Made by a program: the position numbers and the translations under genes. The notes beneath the pieces were generated by a model. That model searched no databases. It had not been told where the DNA came from and was given only the letters and a program-made list of their open reading frames with translations. Of a stretch of DNA of 64,000 bases, positions 7,203 to 15,952 are shown piece by piece (position 1 is the first letter of the stretch; each line of letters starts with the position of its first letter). Where the stretch lies: assembly GCF_004382795.1 (NCBI RefSeq), contig NZ_SMSG01000008.1, positions 62,001 through 126,000 on the forward strand, written 5' to 3'. The DNA comes from Cumulibacter soli (GTDB taxonomy: Bacteria; Actinomycetota; Actinomycetes; Mycobacteriales; Antricoccaceae).

Positions 7203-8717
7203 ATGAATCGCTTCAAACTCAAAGTGCTCGCGCTTGTCACTGCCGTCGTGGCATTGGTGAGCGCCTGTGGTGTCGCTGGTGCGACAAGCTCGACGCCGGG
7301 ACACCTGAACTGGGGGTGGGTTCTGCCCACGTCCTGGGATCCGGTCTCGTCCACCGCGGGTACCGACGTACACGCGCTGTCGATGGTGTACTCGGGTCTG
7401 ACCAAGCTCGACCCAGCGGGTAAAGCCGTTCCTGACGCTGCCGAATCGTGGGAATACAACGATGACGGCACAGCCGTAACGTTCACTTTGCGGCCGGATC
7501 AAACCTTCCAGGACGGAACTGTTCTCGACGCCGCTGCGGTCAAGGCGAGCTTGGAACGGGGCCGGGACGCTGAGTACTCAACCAAACGAGCCCAGCTAGA
7601 AGTGATCGAGAGCATCGACGTGCTGTCGCCGACGGAGGTTCAGCTGAACCTGAGCCGACCGGACTATCAGATCCCGGACCTACTGTCCGGCCTGACCGGT
7701 TTCCTGGTGAGCCCGACCGCTTTCGAGGCCGACGCGGAGGCGTTAGCAACGCAGCCGGTGGGTAGCGGGCCGTTCGAAGTGACGTCGTACACCCCGGGCT
7801 CAGAGGCCGAACTGAAGAAGTTCGATGGCTACTGGAACGCCGATCACATCTTTATCGACTCGATCACGCACAAGGAGCCGGCGGACGCTGCCGTCATCGT
7901 CGCGGGTTTGCAGTCAGGGCAGTACGACGTCGTAGAAATCCCGCCCTCGCAGGTCGAGGCCGCCGAGGCTGCCGGGTTCGACGTCGAGGTGAACCCCGCG
8001 CTGACCGTGCGCACCCTCGATGTCAACAACACGGTCGCGCCGTTCGACGACCCGAAAGTGATGGAAGCGATCAACTATGCGCTCGATCGGCAGGCGCTGA
8101 TCGACACCTCTGCATTCGGGTACGGCGAGCCGACCGTGCAACCATTCCCCGAAGGTCACATCGGCTACAACCCAGATATTGCTGATCTGTACCCGCATGA
8201 CATAAAGAAGGCCAAGGAGTTACTGGCCGAAGCCGGTTACCCTGACGGTATTGAGATTCCGCTGACGACGTACGACACCAGCGGTCTAGCCGAGCAGATT
8301 CAGGCCCAGTTGCTCGAAGCCGGTATCAAGGTCGATATCAAGACCATCACCCGCGCCCAGGCGTCGCAGACCATTTACATCAAGCGGGATGCACCGCTCG
8401 CGCTGGATTACTTCGCCGGTCGTGAATCGCCAGCCCAAGCGCTCGAGGTGCTCTTCGGCCCGGACGGGTTGATGAACCTTGGACGTAACGCTCCGGAAGA
8501 AGTCTCCGCCGGGATCAACGCCGTCTCGACCACGCCGACGGACGATCCGTCTTACGAGCAGGTACTGCACGACGCAGTCGATACCGCGGTGACTTCGATG
8601 CCGAACGTGTTCCTCTTCGCCTGGCCGCGCATCTTTGCGATCAGCCCCGGAGTGAAGGACTTCACGCCGTACATCGGCCCGCATCGTTGGGAAGACGTCA
8701 AGGTGGTCGGATCATGA
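7203..8717 (+). CDS. ABC transporter substrate-binding lipoprotein, family 5 (peptide/Ni/glutathione type)
   Basis: 504-residue solute-binding protein. A lipoprotein signal peptide ends in V-S-A-C22, so it is anchored outside the membrane. The SBP_bac_5 hallmarks follow: L-D-P-A-G-K-A-V-P-D-A-A-E-S-W-E near residue 70, D-G-T-A-V-T-F-T-L-R-P-D, and a C-terminal domain with A-K-E-L-L-A-E-A-G-Y-P-D-G. The start at 7203 has AAGGA upstream (about 10 nt). It is the first structural gene after the Cys leader, and ATGA-coupled to the permease. Family 5 proteins bind peptides, glutathione, nickel-chelates or opines; in this operon a sulfur-containing ligand is inferred. Confidence 0.93.
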   Translation: MNRFKLKVLALVTAVVALVSACGVAGATSSTPGHLNWGWVLPTSWDPVSSTAGTDVHALSMVYSGLTKLDPAGKAVPDAAESWEYNDDGTAVTFTLRPDQTFQDGTVLDAAAVKASLERGRDAEYSTKRAQLEVIESIDVLSPTEVQLNLSRPDYQIPDLLSGLTGFLVSPTAFEADAEALATQPVGSGPFEVTSYTPGSEAELKKFDGYWNADHIFIDSITHKEPADAAVIVAGLQSGQYDVVEIPPSQVEAAEAAGFDVEVNPALTVRTLDVNNTVAPFDDPKVMEAINYALDRQALIDTSAFGYGEPTVQPFPEGHIGYNPDIADLYPHDIKKAKELLAEAGYPDGIEIPLTTYDTSGLAEQIQAQLLEAGIKVDIKTITRAQASQTIYIKRDAPLALDYFAGRESPAQALEVLFGPDGLMNLGRNAPEEVSAGINAVSTTPTDDPSYEQVLHDAVDTAVTSMPNVFLFAWPRIFAISPGVKDFTPYIGPHRWEDVKVVGS

Positions 8718-9721
8718 CCACGGCAACGGTTCAAAACACGACGTCGGCCGCACGGCGGCCGGTCAGCAGAACCTTGATCGCGGCAGCCAAAGGGCTCGGC
8801 ACGGTGGTCACGGTGTTGCTGCTAGCCAGTTTCGCCACATTCGCGATGGGGGCGATTGCAGGTAGCAGCCCGGGCGCGGTCGCGCTCGGCAGCGATGCCA
8901 CCCCCGAGGCGATAGCGGCGTTCGACGCCAGTGTCGGATTCGATCGACCGCTGTTGGTGCGGTACTTCGACTGGCTCGGCTCGGCCCTGACCGGCGACCT
9001 CGGCACCTCCTGGTTCACCGGGATCCCGGTCACCGACTCGCTCGCCGACCGACTCCCCGTCAGCCTGGCGCTGGCTGGGTTCGCGCTACTGATCGCGATC
9101 GTGGTTGGTGGCCTCGCCGGCGTGATCGCCGGCACCCGCCCGCGTTCGGCCGTCGACCGCGGCATCACCTTGGTCTCGGGCGCGCTGTCCACGCTGCCGC
9201 CGTTCGTCGCCGGAATCGCGCTTATCGTGATCTTCTCGGTCGGCCTGGGCTGGATGCCGTCGGGTGGCTACATGTCGATCGACGCCGGATTCGGCACCTG
9301 GTTAAGTTTCCTTGTGCTCCCCGCGATCGCGCTGAGCCTGGACGCTGCTTGTGAGATCACCCGCCAGTTGCGCACCGGCATCGTCGCGGCGATGGAGGAG
9401 AACTACGTGACCGGCGCGGTCGTGCGTGGTCTCACCCCGCGACGGATCATGTTCGGTCACGTGCTGCGTAACGCCGCCGGCCCTGCACTGGCGGTGATCG
9501 GCCTGCACATTCCCCGGTTGATCGGCGGCGCCGTCGTCACCGAGGCAGTGTTTGTGCTGCCCGGCATCGGTGATTTGGCCCGAGACGGTGCGATGCAGGG
9601 TGATGTTCCGGTCGTGCAGGGCGTGCTGCTGGTGGCTCTGGCGCTCGTGCTGATCTGCAACGCTGCCGTCAACGTACTGCTCGAGCGGTTGCGCCCAAGT
9701 TCCTCGAGGGGGGACTCATGA
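8714..9721 (+). CDS. ABC transporter permease, DppB/GsiC type
   Basis: 335-residue inner-membrane permease of the BPD family. It shows an N-terminal helix (~25-50), then the long extracytoplasmic segment containing F-D-R-P-L-L-V-R-Y-F-D-W-L, which is typical of DppB/OppB. An EAA-like loop (Y-V-T-G-A-V-V-R-G-L-T-P-R-R-I) near residue 235 contacts the ATPase. The ATG at 8714 overlaps the binding-protein stop (ATGA); an upstream in-frame start at 8687 has no support. It is the second structural gene of the organosulfur operon. Confidence 0.92.
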   Translation: MTTATVQNTTSAARRPVSRTLIAAAKGLGTVVTVLLLASFATFAMGAIAGSSPGAVALGSDATPEAIAAFDASVGFDRPLLVRYFDWLGSALTGDLGTSWFTGIPVTDSLADRLPVSLALAGFALLIAIVVGGLAGVIAGTRPRSAVDRGITLVSGALSTLPPFVAGIALIVIFSVGLGWMPSGGYMSIDAGFGTWLSFLVLPAIALSLDAACEITRQLRTGIVAAMEENYVTGAVVRGLTPRRIMFGHVLRNAAGPALAVIGLHIPRLIGGAVVTEAVFVLPGIGDLARDGAMQGDVPVVQGVLLVALALVLICNAAVNVLLERLRPSSSRGDS

Positions 9722-10581
9722 GCTCGTTTACACGTTCGGTGCGCGGTAACCGCGCGGCGCAGGCCGCGCTGGTCGTCCTGACTTTCATCGCATTCCTGGT
9801 CGCGTTCGGTGGCCTGATTGCGCCGTACGATCCGCTGCAGCAAAGCACTGCCGTGTTGCAGGGACCCAGCGGCGCACACTGGTTGGGCACCGATCACCTC
9901 GGCCGCGACACCCTGTCGCGGCTGCTGGAAGGAAGCCGAATCTCGGTGCTGGGTGCGCTCGAGGCCACGGCAGTCGGTGTTGTCCTCGGTGCCCTTCCAG
10001 GGTTGCTATCGGTGTACGTCGGACGGACCGCCGAGTGGATTCTGCTGCGAGTGATGGATGCGGTGCTGTCGCTGCCATTCATCATCGTCGCGATCGCGGT
10101 CTCCGGGCTCGCTGGCGGGGGAATGCAGCCGGCGATGATCACCGTCGGTGTGTTGTTCACCCCCACGTTCTTCCGGATCGCGCGCTCGGCGACTCTCGGC
10201 CTTCGTCGCGCCGGGTACGTCGAGGCGGCCGAACTGTTCGGTTCGTCGACGACCCGGATGGTTCTTACCCACATCTGGGGCAAAGTCACCACCCCGATCG
10301 CGGTCGCCGCGGCGAGCACGACCGGCGCCGGACTGCTGATCGTGTCGTCGTTGCAGTTCCTAGGAATCGGCGTGACTCCGCCCGCGCCTACCTGGGGCGG
10401 AATGCTTGCCACCGACCTGACCTACTTGCACCACGCGCCGTTCGCGCCACTATGGCCGGCAGCGCTGATCATGCTCACCGTGGGCGCCCTGAACATCCTC
10501 GCGGACGCCATTCGCGAAGACAGCCCCACGACCCGTTCATCGCGCAAGAAGAAGGAGCGTGCCCGTGTCGACGCTAACTGA
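9718..10581 (+). CDS. ABC transporter permease, DppC/GsiD type
   Basis: 287-residue partner permease with the DppC-family N-terminus: A-P-Y-D-P-L-Q-Q, then W-L-G-T-D-H-L-G-R-D-T-L-S-R-L-L near residues 58-75. An EAA loop (Y-V-E-A-A-E-L-F-G-S-S) sits near residue 165. The start overlaps the previous stop (ATGA at 9718-9721). It forms the membrane channel with the preceding gene product and ends 17 bp inside the ATPase gene, so the genes are co-translated. Confidence 0.92.
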   Translation: MSSFTRSVRGNRAAQAALVVLTFIAFLVAFGGLIAPYDPLQQSTAVLQGPSGAHWLGTDHLGRDTLSRLLEGSRISVLGALEATAVGVVLGALPGLLSVYVGRTAEWILLRVMDAVLSLPFIIVAIAVSGLAGGGMQPAMITVGVLFTPTFFRIARSATLGLRRAGYVEAAELFGSSTTRMVLTHIWGKVTTPIAVAAASTTGAGLLIVSSLQFLGIGVTPPAPTWGGMLATDLTYLHHAPFAPLWPAALIMLTVGALNILADAIREDSPTTRSSRKKKERARVDAN

Positions 10582-12265
10582 AACCCACGCCAACAGTGAC
10601 AACGCCGCAGAGGCCGGCCGTGACCCGTTGCTGCGGATCGACAACCTCACCATCGGCACCGCCGACAAAGAACTGGTACACGGCGTCTCCTTCGAGGTCG
10701 GCAAGGGCGAGATCGTCGGCGTCGTAGGCGAATCCGGCAGCGGTAAGACGCTGACCTGCCGTGCGGTTCTAGGTCTGTTGCCAGGGGCCACGCGCGTCAC
10801 CGGCGGCACCATCACGCTCGGCGATCAGGACGTGGCGCGATTCAGCGACAAACAATGGTTGGACGTGCGCGGACGACGGGTCGGTGCGGTGTTCCAGGAT
10901 CCGGCCTCTTACCTGAACCCCTCGCTGACGATCGGTCGCCAGATCGCCGAAGTTCTCAAGCACACCAGCGATGTGGACCGCCATGAGATCCACGCGCGCT
11001 CTGTGGAACTACTCCATTCGGTTGGCCTGCGCGATACAGACCGAATCCTGAAGCAGCACCCGTTCGAACTTTCTGGCGGGATGTTGCAGCGGGCGCTTCT
11101 GGCAGTCGCGATCGCCGGAGAGCCGGAGTTGCTGATCGCTGATGAAGCGACTACGGCACTCGACGTGACGGTCCAGGCGGAGGTCCTCGACCTGCTGGAG
11201 AAGTTGCGGGTGGAGAAGGGGATGGCGATCCTGCTGGTATCGCACGACCTGGCACTGGTCGCAGAGCGCACGGATCGCGTGGCGGTGTTCTGCGACGGCC
11301 TGAAGGTCGAAGAGGGACCGACCGCACACGTAATCGCAAACCCGCAGCACGAGTACACGGCCGAGTTGCTCGCCGGAGCCCGGACAGTCGTCGGCCGCAC
11401 CGACGGAGAGGTGTCCGCCTCGGGGGACGTCGTACTCGACGTTTCGCATCTGGACGTATCGCTCGGTCGCGGAAGCAAGCGGCGACAAATCCTCAACGGC
11501 GTGGACTTGCAAGTGCGTACCGGCCAGATTGTCGGACTCATCGGCGAAACCGGTTCGGGTAAGACCACGCTCGCGCGCAGCGTGCTGGGTCTGGCGAAGT
11601 CCAGTCGCGGTGAGCTCTCGATCGGTGGCTCGAATGTCACTTCGATCAAGGGTCGGTCACGACGGGCGTGGCGTCGCACCGGAACGGTGCAGTACGTGTT
11701 CCAGGATCCATTGCGCGCGCTTGATCCCGATATGACCGCGCGGCAGAGCATTGCCGAACCGCTGGTGATCGCCAAGGAATCGGGTATCGCCGACCGGGTG
11801 ACCGAGGTTCTGCGCGCAGTCCGGCTGGATCCAGATCTCGCCGATCGCAAGCCTGCCGAGCTTTCCGGAGGTCAGCGGCAGCGCGTGTGCATCGCCAGGG
11901 CGTTGATCACCAACCCGTCGCTGCTGATTTGCGATGAGCCGGCGAGCGCGCTGGATGCTACGAACCGCAACCACATCCTGACGTTGCTGGACGATCTGCG
12001 CCGCACGCGCGAGATCGGCATCCTACTTATCTCGCACGACCTCGGCACGCTAGAAGGCCTCGCCGACGAAGTCGCGGTGCTGTACCACGGCAGCGTGGTC
12101 GAGTCCGGGCCGACGAGCGAGGTCTTCGCTGCACCATCGCACCTCTACACTCAACTACTCCTGGCGAGCACTCCCCATCTCGACGGTGCGCCCGTCGATT
12201 CTGATCGTCGATCCGCACTTCGCCGCGAAGTCGACTCGAAGCACCTGGAAGGAATCGCAAAATGA
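10565..12265 (+). CDS. Fused double ABC ATPase (DppD-DppF / GsiA-like)
   Basis: 566 residues with two complete nucleotide-binding domains. Domain 1 has Walker A G55-ESGSGK-T62, signature L-S-G-G-M and Walker B L-L-I-A-D-E. Domain 2 has Walker A G327-ETGSGK-T334, signature L-S-G-G-Q and L-L-I-C-D-E-P. One polypeptide thus replaces the usual DppD and DppF subunits, as in the E. coli glutathione importer GsiA. GTG 10565 is preferred because GAAGGAG ends 7 nt before it; the in-frame GTG at 10559 is too close. It energises import through the two upstream permeases. Confidence 0.93.
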   Translation: MSTLTETHANSDNAAEAGRDPLLRIDNLTIGTADKELVHGVSFEVGKGEIVGVVGESGSGKTLTCRAVLGLLPGATRVTGGTITLGDQDVARFSDKQWLDVRGRRVGAVFQDPASYLNPSLTIGRQIAEVLKHTSDVDRHEIHARSVELLHSVGLRDTDRILKQHPFELSGGMLQRALLAVAIAGEPELLIADEATTALDVTVQAEVLDLLEKLRVEKGMAILLVSHDLALVAERTDRVAVFCDGLKVEEGPTAHVIANPQHEYTAELLAGARTVVGRTDGEVSASGDVVLDVSHLDVSLGRGSKRRQILNGVDLQVRTGQIVGLIGETGSGKTTLARSVLGLAKSSRGELSIGGSNVTSIKGRSRRAWRRTGTVQYVFQDPLRALDPDMTARQSIAEPLVIAKESGIADRVTEVLRAVRLDPDLADRKPAELSGGQRQRVCIARALITNPSLLICDEPASALDATNRNHILTLLDDLRRTREIGILLISHDLGTLEGLADEVAVLYHGSVVESGPTSEVFAAPSHLYTQLLLASTPHLDGAPVDSDRRSALRREVDSKHLEGIAK

Positions 12266-13362
12266 GCAACATCGAAGTACTCGGAATGGTTGGCACCCGC
12301 GAAGAGTCGGAGGCGATGGCTGCCGATACTGAAGACGGTATCGATGTCGATTACCTCCGCCGTTTCGCAAAAGCGCACGATGAGGCCGGTTTCGACCGCG
12401 TGCTGATCGGCTACAGTTCCACCTCGCCAGACGGCATGGCTGTGGCCGCCGATGTGCTGAACCAGACGAAGAAGCTCGGCGTGCTCATCGCCCACCGCCC
12501 CGGTTTCGTTACCCCCACGCTTCAGGCCCGCAAGGTTGGAACGCTTGATCAGCTCTCCGGCGGCGGCCGAGTGGCGATCCACCACATCTCCGGTGGTAGC
12601 GACTTCGATCAGCGCCGCGACGGCGACTACATCGACAAGGAAGCGCGTTACCGGCGTACTGCGGAGTTCATTCAGGTGCTCCGCCAGACTCTGGACTCGA
12701 CCGAGCCGTTCGATTACGAGGGCGAGTTCTACAAGTTCGACCAGGCCTACAGCACCGTGCGTCCGGCATCGCCGGCGGGCATTCCGATCTACTTCGGCGG
12801 CCAGTCGCCGATTGCGGTCGAGGTCGGCGCCAAACACACCGATGTGTTCATGCTCTTCGGCGAGCCGCTGGAGCAAACGGCCGAGCGGATCGCAGTGATC
12901 CGGGCCGAAGCGGAGAAGTACGGCCGCACGGTCGAGTTCAGCCTTTCGACTCGCCCGATCGTCGCCGATACCGAGGATGGCGCATGGAAGCGTGCACAGG
13001 AGTTGTACGACGCCGCCGCGGCGCGTGTGCCTGATGCGCCCACCAAGGCACTCTGGGCGCCGGGGGCGTCGAACGCAGCGGTGTCGGCGCAACGCCTACA
13101 AGAATTGGCCCACGCGCAGGACGTGTACGACGAGCGGCTATGGATGGGCATGACCAAACTCGCTGGCCCAGGGGGCAACTCCACCGCGCCGGTAGGCACC
13201 GTCGAACAGGTCAGCGAAGCGCTGCTGAAGTACTACGACCTCGGCGTCACGAAGTTCCTGATTCGCGGTTTCGACCCACTCAACGACGTCATCGAGTGGG
13301 GTGAGGGCCTCGTCCCAGCGCTTCGCGCCGGTGCGCAGAACCGCCTGGCGGTGGGCGTGTGA
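12262..13362 (+). CDS. LLM-class FMNH2-dependent monooxygenase, SsuD (alkanesulfonate monooxygenase)-like
   Basis: 366-residue TIM-barrel luciferase-like enzyme. It has the SsuD-family segment H-R-P-G-F-V-T-P-T-L-Q-A-R-K followed by T-L-D-Q-L-S-G-G-G-R near residues 75-100, and Y-F-G-G-Q-S near 175. SsuD-type enzymes use FMNH2 and O2 to cleave a C-S bond and release sulfite. The ATG at 12262 overlaps the ATPase stop (ATGA). The FMN reductase needed to supply FMNH2 is the next gene. The exact substrate (sulfonate, sulfone or other organosulfur) cannot be told from sequence. Confidence 0.9.
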   Translation: MSNIEVLGMVGTREESEAMAADTEDGIDVDYLRRFAKAHDEAGFDRVLIGYSSTSPDGMAVAADVLNQTKKLGVLIAHRPGFVTPTLQARKVGTLDQLSGGGRVAIHHISGGSDFDQRRDGDYIDKEARYRRTAEFIQVLRQTLDSTEPFDYEGEFYKFDQAYSTVRPASPAGIPIYFGGQSPIAVEVGAKHTDVFMLFGEPLEQTAERIAVIRAEAEKYGRTVEFSLSTRPIVADTEDGAWKRAQELYDAAAARVPDAPTKALWAPGASNAAVSAQRLQELAHAQDVYDERLWMGMTKLAGPGGNSTAPVGTVEQVSEALLKYYDLGVTKFLIRGFDPLNDVIEWGEGLVPALRAGAQNRLAVGV

Positions 13363-13910
13363 GCGACGCCGTCAAGGTCGTCGGGATCGTCGCTAGTCCG
13401 AGTGAAGGCGGGCGGACGACGGCGGCGGTGGCGGGAATTCTCGCCGGCGCAACGAAAGCAGGCGCCGAAACCCGAATCATCGAACTGGCCAGCGCCGAGC
13501 GCTCGGTAGCGATCGAGGCGATCGACAGCGCCGACGCTGTGGTCTTCGGCAGCCCCGTATACCGGGCTACGTACAGCGCGCAACTGAAGGACGTGCTGGA
13601 GAATACGCAGCGTGGGCTGCACGGCGAGACCACGGCGCCACTGCGCGGCAAGGCGGCCGCCATCGCGTTCACTGGCGCCAGCGCGCATCACTTCCTGTCG
13701 ACGGATTCGGCGCGAGCGATCTTGGCATCATTCTTCGCCACGCAAGTCCTGTCACCCGCGTTATACCTCGAGCACAAGGATTTCCAGGACCGAGAGACGC
13801 TGGGCGAGATCGCGACCGGGTGGGCCGATCAGCATGGGGCTGCGCTGGTCGATCTCGCTCGCGCCGTACGGGCATCCGCCGCGCTATCGACGCTAGATCC
13901 GCTGGTCTAG
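13359..13910 (+). CDS. NAD(P)H-dependent FMN reductase (MsuE/SsuE-like)
   Basis: 183-residue flavodoxin-fold reductase. It has the N-terminal phosphate loop S-P-S-E-G-G-R-T-T near residues 13-21 and the conserved G-S-P-V-Y-R-A-T-Y-S-A-Q-L-K-D near 63-77, as in MsuE/SsuE. It probably reduces free FMN for the SsuD-like monooxygenase, with which it overlaps by GTGA (13359-13362). It is the last gene of the operon; no obvious terminator hairpin follows before 14006. Confidence 0.9.
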   Translation: MSDAVKVVGIVASPSEGGRTTAAVAGILAGATKAGAETRIIELASAERSVAIEAIDSADAVVFGSPVYRATYSAQLKDVLENTQRGLHGETTAPLRGKAAAIAFTGASAHHFLSTDSARAILASFFATQVLSPALYLEHKDFQDRETLGEIATGWADQHGAALVDLARAVRASAALSTLDPLV

Positions 13911-13958
13911 CGCGCACGCTCGTCATCGCGTGGCTGGTCTGTGATCGGTCCCTCGTGT

Positions 13959-13987
13959 TTGACTGCTATGTAACCAATCCATAGGCA
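13959..13987 (+). promoter_or_regulatory. Possible promoter with inverted repeat for the F420-enzyme gene
   Basis: TTGACT (13959-13964), 17-bp spacer, TAGGCA (13982-13987). The inverted repeat CTATG-N9-CATAG occupies 13966-13984, inside the spacer. A GGGGGA ribosome site precedes ATG 14006. This is a pattern match only. Confidence 0.35.
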
Positions 13988-14005
13988 GACATACACGGGG
14001 GACAG

Positions 14006-14941
14006 ATGAAGATCGGGCTAATGGTTCCGCAGTTTGCACGCACAGCGTCAGCATCGGCGCTGCGGGACGTCGGTCAGGCGGCGGAGGAACTGGGCTACTC
14101 GACCCTGTGGACCGGCGATCATGTCGTCCTGCCCGAAGTGCAGAACTCCTTCTACCCCTTTTCGGATGACGGCATCTATCCAGTGCCGAAAGAGGGGCAG
14201 TTCTACGACCCGTTCGCCACGCTCGCATTCCTCGCCGGTGTCACCTCACGGATCGCCTTGGGAACGGGCGTGTGTGTGGTGCCGTACCGTGACCGCCTGG
14301 TGCTCGCGAAGTCGATTGCCACCGTCGATCAGGTATCGGAGGGTCGGCTGATCTTCGGTGCTGGTGCAGGCTGGCTCTCCGAAGAGTTCGACGCCCTCGG
14401 CGTGGACTTCAGTCAACGAGGCAAGATCACCAACGAGACGCTGGAGTTGCTGGAGCAGGCGTTCGGTGGTGACACCAAATTGGATTACAGCGGGCAGTAC
14501 GTCGCCGCGACCGATGTGCACATCAGCCCGCAGCTACATCAGAAGCGCACGCTGCCGGTATGGATCGGCGGAGCATCGAAGGCGGCATTGAACCGGACCG
14601 CGCGGTTTGCAACGACCTGGTTCCCACACGTGAACGGCTCGACAGAACAGTTCCTGAACGCGGGCTCCGAGCGGATTCGGGCCCGTAAGGCCGAACTCGG
14701 CCTCGAGGGGTCCGTGGACACTGCGTTGTTCGTCCCGATTGAGGTCACTGACCATCCCACCGACGACGGTCCGGCGCACGAGCAGTGGATCGTACGGGGG
14801 ACCGTGGATCAGATCCGGGAGGTCATCGAGGGATTCAGCGCACGCGGCGTGAGTGAGGCGCTCTTCGTGCACGGCGGCAGCGTGCGACGGCGGATTGAGA
14901 CCATGCAGCGGCTCGTGTCCGGCGGCGTCCTGGAGGCCTAA
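14006..14941 (+). CDS. LLM-class F420-dependent oxidoreductase (TIGR03619-like)
   Basis: 311-residue luciferase-like TIM barrel. Features are the N-terminal strand M-K-I-G-L-M-V-P-Q-F, the W-T-G-D-H-V-V-L-P segment near residue 37 that in this family faces the deazaflavin, and G-R-L-I-F-G-A-G-A-G-W near 115. Such enzymes reduce or oxidise substrates with cofactor F420. It stands alone between the sulfur operon and a convergent thioesterase (6-bp gap). The substrate is unknown; FMN rather than F420 use cannot be excluded. Confidence 0.85.
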   Translation: MKIGLMVPQFARTASASALRDVGQAAEELGYSTLWTGDHVVLPEVQNSFYPFSDDGIYPVPKEGQFYDPFATLAFLAGVTSRIALGTGVCVVPYRDRLVLAKSIATVDQVSEGRLIFGAGAGWLSEEFDALGVDFSQRGKITNETLELLEQAFGGDTKLDYSGQYVAATDVHISPQLHQKRTLPVWIGGASKAALNRTARFATTWFPHVNGSTEQFLNAGSERIRARKAELGLEGSVDTALFVPIEVTDHPTDDGPAHEQWIVRGTVDQIREVIEGFSARGVSEALFVHGGSVRRRIETMQRLVSGGVLEA

Positions 14942-14947
14942 TCGCCG

Positions 14948-15778
14948 TTATCCGCCGGCGATGGTGTGTTCGGTCGTCGGCGGTGTGGGCCTGCGCGGCA
15001 TCCGCATCAGCACCTCTTGGCTCAGCGAGGCCAGGAGGCGTCCGTCTGCGTCCATGATTCGTCCCTGCGCCATACCGCGACTACGCGAGTTCGTCGTCGG
15101 GTACACGTCGACATAGGTCCATTCGGTCAGCCGGGGCGGGCGATGGAACCACAGCGTGTGATCCAGGCTCATCGCGGCGAACCCCATACCGTTTGCATTC
15201 GACGCGCGTGCCGACCGGATCACGGTCAGATCGCTGATCGCCAGCAGCGCGGCGTGCTGCATGTAGCGCGCATCGTCGAGCTCGTCGGTGAGCCGGATCC
15301 AGTAGGGATGCAGCCTGTTCTCACCATCCCACGGGGTGATCGATCGGATCTCGAAAGCATTCGCGACCGAGAGCCGGTTGCCGGCCGGTAACGGATGCGC
15401 GTCGTCCGGCCGTAGCGCGGGTGCCGCGAACTCTTGTTGCCAGTCCTCGCCGTCTTCGCCGGTATGCGCGGACACCATCGCGCGCAGCAGTTCCCGCCCG
15501 TCCTGGTGCATGATCACCTGCCGGCTGCTGAAGGAGCCGCCGTCGCGAACCCGCTCGACCTCGACGCTGATGTCACGCCCCATGTCACCGGCACGCAGGA
15601 AGGTGGCCTGGATCGAGTTGGCATCACGATCGTCGCCGATCGTGCGCATCGCGGCGACGAATGCCTGCCCCAGCAGGAATCCGCCGAATAGGCGATCACC
15701 GCCTGCCGCGGTCGGCGCCCGGAACGAATCCGTGGTGACTTCTTTGAGGTCCAGTACTTCGCGCAGGGTTAACGGCAT
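14948..15778 (-). CDS. TesB-type acyl-CoA thioesterase II
   Basis: 276-residue double-hotdog thioesterase. Landmarks are F-G-G-F-L-L-G-Q-A near residue 32, D-G-G-S-F-S-S-R-Q-V near 75, and in the second hotdog S-L-D-H-T-L-W-F-H-R-P near 220. It hydrolyses acyl-CoA to free acid and CoA. The start at 15778 (M-P-L-T-L-R-E) has GGGAG 10 nt upstream; a longer frame reaches 15820. It is convergent with the F420 enzyme and divergent from the CoA-transferase at 15953. A second family member lies at 62069. Confidence 0.9.
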   Translation of the reverse strand: MPLTLREVLDLKEVTTDSFRAPTAAGGDRLFGGFLLGQAFVAAMRTIGDDRDANSIQATFLRAGDMGRDISVEVERVRDGGSFSSRQVIMHQDGRELLRAMVSAHTGEDGEDWQQEFAAPALRPDDAHPLPAGNRLSVANAFEIRSITPWDGENRLHPYWIRLTDELDDARYMQHAALLAISDLTVIRSARASNANGMGFAAMSLDHTLWFHRPPRLTEWTYVDVYPTTNSRSRGMAQGRIMDADGRLLASLSQEVLMRMPRRPTPPTTEHTIAGG

Positions 15779-15952
15779 GCGTCTGCGTCTCCCGAGGTCG
15801 ATGATGACGATCGCACTCACAGTACCGAGGTGCCTCTCACCAGCTGTCAGAGCGACCGTTCAGTCAGTTTCTGGGGGTCACGCCGTGGGGTTCCGCGCCG
15901 GGTACCGCTACGGTGAAGGGCAGTTTGCGACGAGGGGTAGGAGACACCACGA

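Noticed and set aside
10909-11850. 313-codon Ser/Arg-rich frame on the minus strand
   Set aside because: Antisense to the fused ABC ATPase; low complexity and no start signal.
12151-13092. 313-codon frame on the minus strand
   Set aside because: Antisense to the ATPase end and the SsuD-like gene; no supporting features.
13988-13994. GACATAC half-site resembling the 20-bp TetR operator
   Set aside because: No matching GTATGTC half at the right distance; single 7-mer match is likely chance.
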